NCBI GenBank assembly: GCA_031273835.1
Contig: JAISRD010000195.1
Location: 1 to 15,172 of the forward strand
DNA from: Treponema sp.
GTDB lineage: Bacteria > Spirochaetota > Spirochaetia > Treponematales > Breznakiellaceae
Direction: 5' to 3'
Length of the DNA stretch: 15,172 nucleotides
This document shows positions 7,860 through 12,671 of this stretch, piece after piece (position 1 is the stretch's first letter; each line of letters begins with the position of its first letter). Both the position numbers and the translations under genes were made by a program. Under the pieces are notes generated by a model. The model made no database searches. It saw only the letters and a list, made by a program, of their open reading frames with translations, and was not told the DNA's origin.

Positions 7860-9307
7860 CCCCCCCGTACCGCCGTTATAGGATCTATCTGTACCGCCGT
7901 TTCCACCGGATAAAGCGACGCCGCGAGGCCTAAAATTACCGCCGCCGCCAGGGACAGCGCCGCCGTTCCCGGCAGGAATTCAAGCCGCAGGACCGGCCCC
8001 CCCAGGAGGGAGGCGATAAGCTCATTGGGGATGACTATGTCAACCCTGTCGAGAAGCTTAAAAAGCAGGGCCCCGCCGAGGACGCCGGCAATCCCCGCCA
8101 GCAGGGCCAAGATGCCGTTTTCACCGAGTATGAGACAGCGTATATAAGCGTCGGAGGCGCCTATGGCCCTAAGGGTTCCGATTTCCCGGGTACGACGGAA
8201 TACAGCGATGAGGAGTATATTAACCGCCACCATGATACCGGCAATGCTTACTAAAACAATCCCCCCGTTGAACAGGGCCTGTACTAAAAGCAGCATGATC
8301 GCGGAAAGCCCCGCCGCTTCCCGCCATCCGACGGCGGTAACGCCGAAGGACTCGAGTTTTTTATTCAGGCCGGCGATAAAGGAGGGGGCGGAAATCCCTT
8401 TTTTAAGGCGGATAAGTATGAAGCTCCAGTCCCCGCCGCTGAGTTCTCCGTCCGGTTTTTCCTGGGATGCGGTAAGGAATGAACGGAGGGAGTCGGCGGA
8501 GAATCCCTCCCCCGTTTCATCAAGCGGGGAGTCCGTTTGATCGGTTCCGTTGAACAGGGTCCCCATATCGGCGCCGAGCAGATCGGTGGTTTCTTCTCCG
8601 GTTAACACTTCCGCCCCGGCAACCCGTATGGAAGAAAGTACCCGGGCGGTCTGGGGGTCTGTTATGACGATTTCGTCCATAAATTGGCCGGAGTTACGGT
8701 AATGGTAGATCCCCCTTAGGGGGACTTCCCTGATTTTGAATCCCGCTTCCCCGCCCGCGGTAAAAAGCAGGGGATCCCCAATGACGGGCCGCTTCCCGGC
8801 GGCTTCCTCAATATGCCGCGCCCTTTCGGCGCTTATCATCGCCCCGTATTCGCCGTCCTTGAGGGGCTCCCCCTCGTCAAGGATAAGGGCCGGGAAAAGG
8901 GAAAAATAGCTTTCAGGGTCGACGCCGCAGATCAGCACCGGCTCCCGGTATCCGCCTAAATCCAGAACGGCCGAACTCGAAACCTGGCTGCTTATTCCGT
9001 CAATGCCCGGCTCCTGTTCCACCAGATCCATGACCAGATCGTAGGCGGGCAGGGAGGGCATGATAAAAAATTCGTCGATGATCGGGGTGTTCGCCCCGAA
9101 AAGGTTCATCGTATAATCCTCGGTTTTTTCCAGAACCACGTCGGCGGTAAGGCTGTCCACATAGATTTCACGGAGCTTTATATCGGCCCTGCCCAAAAAA
9201 CTGTTTCCCACAAAGAACAGGAAGGTAATAAGGGCGATGAGCAGCAATAAGACAATATTGCTGTTTCTGTTTTTTACCAGACCCCTAAAAACCATCAGCC
9301 AGTTCAT
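7856..9307 (-). CDS. FtsX-type ABC transporter permease (LolC/LolE/MacB-like), first subunit
   Basis: This 483-residue inner-membrane protein has TM1 (about 18-38), a long periplasmic domain (about 40-340) and three C-terminal helices (about 346-369, 391-417, 446-467). The coupling motif RRTREIGTLRAIGA (371-384) follows TM2, and the chain ends with YPVETAVQIDPITAVRGG, typical of MacB-family permeases. Its periplasmic domain is longer than that of its partner and includes an acidic, low-complexity stretch near 250-292 (TDQTDSPLDETGEGFSADS). ATG at 9305-9307 overlaps the ATPase stop (ATGA), with GGGGACAGG just upstream. The two permeases are only broadly similar, which points to a heterodimer as in LolCDE rather than a homodimer as in MacB. 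Confidence 0.9.
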   Translation of the reverse strand: MNWLMVFRGLVKNRNSNIVLLLLIALITFLFFVGNSFLGRADIKLREIYVDSLTADVVLEKTEDYTMNLFGANTPIIDEFFIMPSLPAYDLVMDLVEQEPGIDGISSQVSSSAVLDLGGYREPVLICGVDPESYFSLFPALILDEGEPLKDGEYGAMISAERARHIEEAAGKRPVIGDPLLFTAGGEAGFKIREVPLRGIYHYRNSGQFMDEIVITDPQTARVLSSIRVAGAEVLTGEETTDLLGADMGTLFNGTDQTDSPLDETGEGFSADSLRSFLTASQEKPDGELSGGDWSFILIRLKKGISAPSFIAGLNKKLESFGVTAVGWREAAGLSAIMLLLVQALFNGGIVLVSIAGIMVAVNILLIAVFRRTREIGTLRAIGASDAYIRCLILGENGILALLAGIAGVLGGALLFKLLDRVDIVIPNELIASLLGGPVLRLEFLPGTAALSLAAAVILGLAASLYPVETAVQIDPITAVRGG

Positions 9308-10020
9308 TCCTGTCCCCGGAATTTATGGGCGGAGCGCTCCGATTCCAGTAGACCGTCGTGCAAAAACAAGGTATGGTTGGCCAATTCCCAAATGCCCGGA
9401 TCGTGGGTCGAAAATATGAACGTGGTGCCCTCTTCCCGGTTTATCTTCTTCATCAGTTCCAGGATGCGTTCGCCGTTTACCGAATCCAAATTTGCCGTCG
9501 GCTCGTCGGCAATGACCAGTTTGGGCCGGGTTACCAGGGCCCTGGCTATGGCCGCCCGCTGCTGCTGCCCCCCGGAAAGCTCGGAGGGGACGTGCTTTTT
9601 CCGGTCCATAAGACCCACCGCTTCCAGCAGAAATTCAACCCGGTCCCGGCGTTCCGCCCTGGAACCGCCCTTTTTGCCCATCACCAGGGGCAGTTCCACA
9701 TTTTCAAAGACATTTAACACCGGCAGGAGGTTAAAGGACTGAAATACAAAGCCGATATAATCCCGCCGCATCCTGGTAAGTTCCCTGCGGGAAAGGCCGC
9801 CGATTTCCTTTCCGTCCAGCAGAACGCTGCCCCCGGTGGGCCTGTCGATGAGGCCGATGATATTCATCAGCGTGGTTTTTCCCGAACCGGAGGGTCCCGC
9901 TACGGACATAAAATCCCCTTCGGCAATCTCAAGGTTGACGCCCCTCAGGGCGTCCACGCCTATTCTCCCCATGGGGTAGCTTTTCCAAAGATCCTTTATA
10001 ACCACAATTGACGGTGTCAT
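9304..10020 (-). CDS. ABC transporter ATPase (LolD/MacB-like)
   Basis: This cytoplasmic ATPase should power the two FtsX-type permeases encoded next. From the ATG at 10018-10020 it is 238 residues. It shows Walker A GPSGSGKTT (42-50), Q-loop VFQSFNLLP (92-100), signature LSGGQQQRAAIARAL (148-162), Walker B LVIADEP (168-174), D-loop NLDS and switch His in STHD (204-207). FQSFNLLPVLNVFENVELPL and the GGQQQR form of the signature are characteristic of the LolD/MacB/FtsE group. An upstream in-frame TTG at 10039-10041, preceded by GGAAAATT, would add seven residues and lie 14 bp after the aroB stop. I prefer the ATG because family members begin close to the first strand. Confidence in function is high; the exact start is uncertain. 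Confidence 0.95.
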   Translation of the reverse strand: MTPSIVVIKDLWKSYPMGRIGVDALRGVNLEIAEGDFMSVAGPSGSGKTTLMNIIGLIDRPTGGSVLLDGKEIGGLSRRELTRMRRDYIGFVFQSFNLLPVLNVFENVELPLVMGKKGGSRAERRDRVEFLLEAVGLMDRKKHVPSELSGGQQQRAAIARALVTRPKLVIADEPTANLDSVNGERILELMKKINREEGTTFIFSTHDPGIWELANHTLFLHDGLLESERSAHKFRGQE

Positions 10021-10055
10021 TAAATAACTACTTTCTTGCAAAATTTTCCGGTAAT

Positions 10056-11153
10056 TTACCCAAAAGTTACTTCCAGGTAGGATTGTACCCGGGAATCGTA
10101 TTCGACCAGTTCCGCCCCTTTCTTACCGGGGACGACAAAACGTAAAAGTCCGCCGCGTTTTTTCTTGTCCCCGGAAAGAGCTTCCATAAAGCGTTCTTTA
10201 TCGGGGGCGGCGGGGTGGGGGACCCGTATTTCATAGCCCCCCCTCTCCAGGAGTCCGGTTATTTTCCGGGCCCTTTCCGCCGGGGTAAAGCCCAGTTCCA
10301 AGCCCAGTTCGCAGGACCGGGCCATACCCCAGGCAACGGCCTCGCCGTGGGTCAGTTTTCCCAGCCCGGCGGCGCTTTCCAGGGCATGTCCGAAGCTATG
10401 CCCCAGGTTGAGCAGGGCCCTTTTAGTCCCCGTCTCTTTTGGGTCCGCCTCGACAAGGGCGCCCTTGATCCGTACCGCCCCGGCAAGCGCTTCTTTCAGC
10501 CGGGAACTCTTAAACAGGGCCGGTCCGGACTGGCCCTCTATTTCTTCCAGTTTATCCAGTTCTTCCAGTTTATCCAGGGCGGAAGGATCCCAATCCAAAA
10601 CGGCGGTTTTAATCAGCTCCGCCATGCCGGATTTCCATTCCCGTTCCGGCAGTCCCTCCAGGGTTTCCGGTACGATAAAAACGGCGCTGGCGGGATAAAA
10701 GGACCCGGCGAAATTTTTTAGTCCCCCCAGGTCAAAGCCCGTCTTGCCCCCTATGGCCGCGTCCACCATGGCAAGAAGGGTGGTGGGAATCAGAACGAGC
10801 CCGGCGCCCCGCATATATATGGACGCCGCGAAGGCGCTTAAGTCGGTGATGATCCCGCCGCCTATGCCGATAAAGAGGCCGTCCCGCCCCAGGCCGCGCC
10901 GGGCCGCTTCCCGGAGTATGCGTTCCACCGCCTCCCAGTTTTTGTTTTCCTCCCCCGACGGAAGGACCAGGGGCGAAAAGGGCTCAAAAGACGGGGACGC
11001 CAGGCGCCGGGCCAGGAATTCGGTATGTTCATCGCAGATGACGATGAAATCCTGCCCCTCCCGCTGAAGAATTTCCCCGATCCGGGGTAATTCCCCCCTG
11101 AAAATGACGGTTGAAACAACGCCGCCGAACCGAAAAGGGTAGCTTTCGGACAT
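10056..11153 (-). CDS. aroB: 3-dehydroquinate synthase
   Basis: This enzyme cyclises 3-deoxy-D-arabino-heptulosonate 7-phosphate to 3-dehydroquinate, step two of the shikimate pathway, using NAD and a divalent metal. The 365 residues carry GIGGGIITDLSAFAASIYMRG (about 96-116), IPTTLLAMVDAAIGGKTG (122-139), LKNFAGSFYP, SGMAELIKTA with metal ligand Glu179, LNLGHSFGHALE (248-259) with His252, HGEAVAWGM (269-277) with His269, and GDKKKRGG (328-335). The match is to AroB rather than to cyclitol synthases of the same superfamily, though a paralogue role cannot be excluded. A perfect 18-bp tandem duplication near residues 193-204 adds an acidic-basic Leu-rich repeat. ATG at 11151-11153 is preceded by GGGGGTG. 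It is the first gene after the only long intergenic gap and probably opens the operon; no other shikimate gene is visible. Confidence 0.95.
   Translation of the reverse strand: MSESYPFRFGGVVSTVIFRGELPRIGEILQREGQDFIVICDEHTEFLARRLASPSFEPFSPLVLPSGEENKNWEAVERILREAARRGLGRDGLFIGIGGGIITDLSAFAASIYMRGAGLVLIPTTLLAMVDAAIGGKTGFDLGGLKNFAGSFYPASAVFIVPETLEGLPEREWKSGMAELIKTAVLDWDPSALDKLEELDKLEEIEGQSGPALFKSSRLKEALAGAVRIKGALVEADPKETGTKRALLNLGHSFGHALESAAGLGKLTHGEAVAWGMARSCELGLELGFTPAERARKITGLLERGGYEIRVPHPAAPDKERFMEALSGDKKKRGGLLRFVVPGKKGAELVEYDSRVQSYLEVTFG
10542..10577. repeat. Perfect 18-bp tandem duplication inside aroB
   Basis: Two adjacent identical copies of TTCTTCCAGTTTATCCAG lie at 10542-10559 and 10560-10577. 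On the coding strand they give a six-residue protein repeat (LDKLEE twice) in aroB around residues 193-204. The length is a multiple of three, so the frame is kept. The repeat lies between the metal-binding AELIK block and the next helical region, where length variation is likely tolerated. Confidence 0.95.
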
Positions 11154-11347
11154 AACAACACCCCCGAATCTAAAGAATTAGTTCAAGCTGCGGGGTAAAC
11201 GCGGAAAATAAACAACAAAACCCCCTGCAGGCGGCCGAAACACGCTCCGAAGAAGAGAAAAGTTTGTATAAACAGCGTATCATAAGGGAACGATAATGAC
11301 AATCGGCGGTATATAATATACGATGATGATAAAAACACCCTTAAATC
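11154..11347 (-). promoter_or_regulatory. Intergenic region and presumed promoter of the aroB-ABC-rml operon
   Basis: This roughly 194-bp gap separates the FAD-subunit gene from aroB and is the only long non-coding stretch in the window. It is more AT-rich than its surroundings. Reading the minus strand, possible elements are TTGTCA (11297-11302), resembling a -35 box, and TATGAT (11279-11284), resembling a -10 box. Their spacing is too short for a standard sigma-70 promoter, so neither is a confident call as a pair. No strong hairpin followed by a T-run was found for terminating the upstream operon. A promoter is inferred mainly from gene layout. Confidence 0.4.
11309..11321. repeat. 13-bp perfect palindrome in the intergenic gap
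   Basis: GTATATAATATAC has six-base arms, GTATAT and ATATAC, around a central A. It lies about 27 bp past the FAD-subunit stop and about 155 bp before the aroB start. It could be an operator half-site pair, part of an AT-rich promoter element, or chance in AT-rich DNA. The sequence alone does not decide. Confidence 0.5.
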
Positions 11348-12202
11348 TTAGTCGGAAAGGCCGAGCAGTATGGATATGATGCTGTTTACCAGCTTGGAAC
11401 GGAGCATGGGCCCCGGTTTTCCCAGTCCGGCAAGGTAAGTTTCCCACAACGCGCCGTAATGCTGGGTATCTTTTCTTTCCAGGGGAAGGGCCCTGCCGGC
11501 CAGAAAACTTTCGCTGTTTTTATCCCTGAACAGGGTTTCCCCGGCAAAAACAAGGCGGAGATCGCTTAAGATTTCCTTTTGATTTTTCGCCAGGAAGATC
11601 AGGACCCCTCCGTATTCGTCGTCGGTGGTACAGGATTTGAATTTACGGCAGACCGTATAGTTCCACAATTCCAGGGGTATGCGTATGCGGGTAAGCAATT
11701 CCCGGTTTTCCAGCGATTCGGAGACGGAGGAATAGCGCAGGGCGGAAATCCACCTGCTCTGGTTTGCCGTTCTTAATTCATAGCGGGCGTCCAGGGCCGC
11801 CATGGGGGCGGCCACGTCGCTTACCACCCGGAATTTTTGGCAGATGGCCCCTCCTATGGTGGCCAAATTCCGCACCGGCCAGCTGGCCAGGTCCTTAAGG
11901 GTACGGGAGAGGGCGGAGGGGACTATCTTGCCCAGGGCGATAATCTCGTTGAGTTTTACCATGGCGCCGAATTCCAGGTAGCGCTCCGTCCTGGTAATAC
12001 GGTGGAGTTCGTCGATCTTTTCCAGGGAAAGAATGTTTTTCGGAAACCCGGAACCGCGGTCCCCCGCCGGGGCAAGGGCCCCTGAATAGCGGAGAAACGA
12101 AGTACCCCCCGCAAAAAGAACCGCGTCGGGAAAGCGGGTCCAGAATGAAAAGAGTTCGCCGTAGTTTGCGGGGAGCAGCACCTGGTTATGAAGAACGGCC
12201 AT
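11348..12202 (-). CDS. FAD-binding subunit of a molybdenum-hydroxylase-like complex (XdhB/CoxM-type)
   Basis: This 284-residue cytoplasmic subunit should hold FAD and pass electrons between the iron-sulfur subunit and an acceptor such as NAD. Family marks are LFAGGTSFL (29-37) for FAD pyrophosphate binding, ILSLEKIDEL, LEFGAMVKLNEI (76-87), WPVRNLATIGGAICQ (108-122) and SDVAAPMAALDARYEL (128-143), all in the usual order for the xanthine dehydrogenase/CO dehydrogenase medium subunit. The usual Asn after GG in the second FAD motif is Ala here. ATG at 12200-12202 overlaps the iron-sulfur gene by 17 bp and has two GGAGG sequences just upstream. It is the last gene of its operon, followed by the intergenic gap. 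The substrate cannot be assigned. Confidence 0.88.
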   Translation of the reverse strand: MAVLHNQVLLPANYGELFSFWTRFPDAVLFAGGTSFLRYSGALAPAGDRGSGFPKNILSLEKIDELHRITRTERYLEFGAMVKLNEIIALGKIVPSALSRTLKDLASWPVRNLATIGGAICQKFRVVSDVAAPMAALDARYELRTANQSRWISALRYSSVSESLENRELLTRIRIPLELWNYTVCRKFKSCTTDDEYGGVLIFLAKNQKEILSDLRLVFAGETLFRDKNSESFLAGRALPLERKDTQHYGALWETYLAGLGKPGPMLRSKLVNSIISILLGLSD

Positions 12203-12671
12203 AGATCCTCCGCCTCCGGTTTTCCCCGGCGGCTAAAACCCCCCTATAGAGGCTTTGGGGCTCGGTACAGCGGCATTTAATGCCCCGGAAGGCGCTGAAA
12301 AATTCTTCCCTGCCGGGACGCAAATTCCCGGTAAGGAGCATTTCCGCGGTGAGTATCTTCCCTGTTTCACAGTAGGCGCAGCTTTCCACCCCGGCCTGGG
12401 CAAAGCCCGCCGCGATATCCTGGTATTCCACCGTTTGGGAGTATCCTTCAAAGGTGATGACCTCGCCGCCGTGGACCCTGAAGGCGGGGATGAGGCAGGC
12501 CGGGGATACGGCGCCGTTAAAGCTCACCAAACAGCATCCGCAGGAACCGGCAAGGCAGCCGCTTTTGGCGGACAGAAGAGCAAAGTGTTCCCGCAGTATG
12601 GAGATGAGCCGTTCACCGGCCTCGGTAAAAACCTCCACGTCTTCGCCGTTTAATATAAACCGTACCGTCAA
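12186..12671 (-). CDS. [2Fe-2S] subunit of a molybdenum-hydroxylase-like complex (XdhC/CoxS-type)
   Basis: This 161-residue subunit carries two [2Fe-2S] clusters relaying electrons from the large subunit to FAD. The plant-ferredoxin-type cluster is Cys39, Cys44, Cys47 (C-x4-C-x2-C, in SGCLAGSCGCC) plus Cys59. The second cluster is Cys98-x2-Cys101 plus Cys133-x-Cys135 (KCRCTEP). All eight expected ligands are present. The loop around the second cluster reads SCAYCETGK where the family normally has QCGFCTPGM, a change on the side that faces the pterin. The start is TTG (12669-12671), overlapping the large-subunit stop as TTGA, with AGGAGGG 3 bp upstream. There is no other Met before residue 111, so this start is well supported. 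It has a basic C-terminal tail RRRRIYGRSS. Confidence 0.92.
   Translation of the reverse strand: MTVRFILNGEDVEVFTEAGERLISILREHFALLSAKSGCLAGSCGCCLVSFNGAVSPACLIPAFRVHGGEVITFEGYSQTVEYQDIAAGFAQAGVESCAYCETGKILTAEMLLTGNLRPGREEFFSAFRGIKCRCTEPQSLYRGVLAAGENRRRRIYGRSS
12207..12217 (-). promoter_or_regulatory. Double ribosome binding site for the FAD subunit
   Basis: Reading the minus strand, two GGAGG cores sit at 12213-12217 and 12207-12211, the nearer one four bases before the ATG at 12200-12202. Both lie inside the end of the upstream iron-sulfur gene. This supports the chosen start and its 17-bp overlap. Confidence 0.75.

Noticed and set aside
10215..10721. 168-residue open frame on the plus strand
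   Set aside because: It is antisense to aroB, which has all family motifs in the opposite frame.
10862..11161. 99-residue open frame on the minus strand overlapping the aroB start
   Set aside because: It is an alternative reading frame inside aroB with no recognisable features.
11224..11231. CCTGCAGG inverted repeat as a possible terminator
   Set aside because: The eight bases are self-complementary with no loop, the flanks pair poorly, and it lies more than 100 bp past the nearest upstream stop codon.
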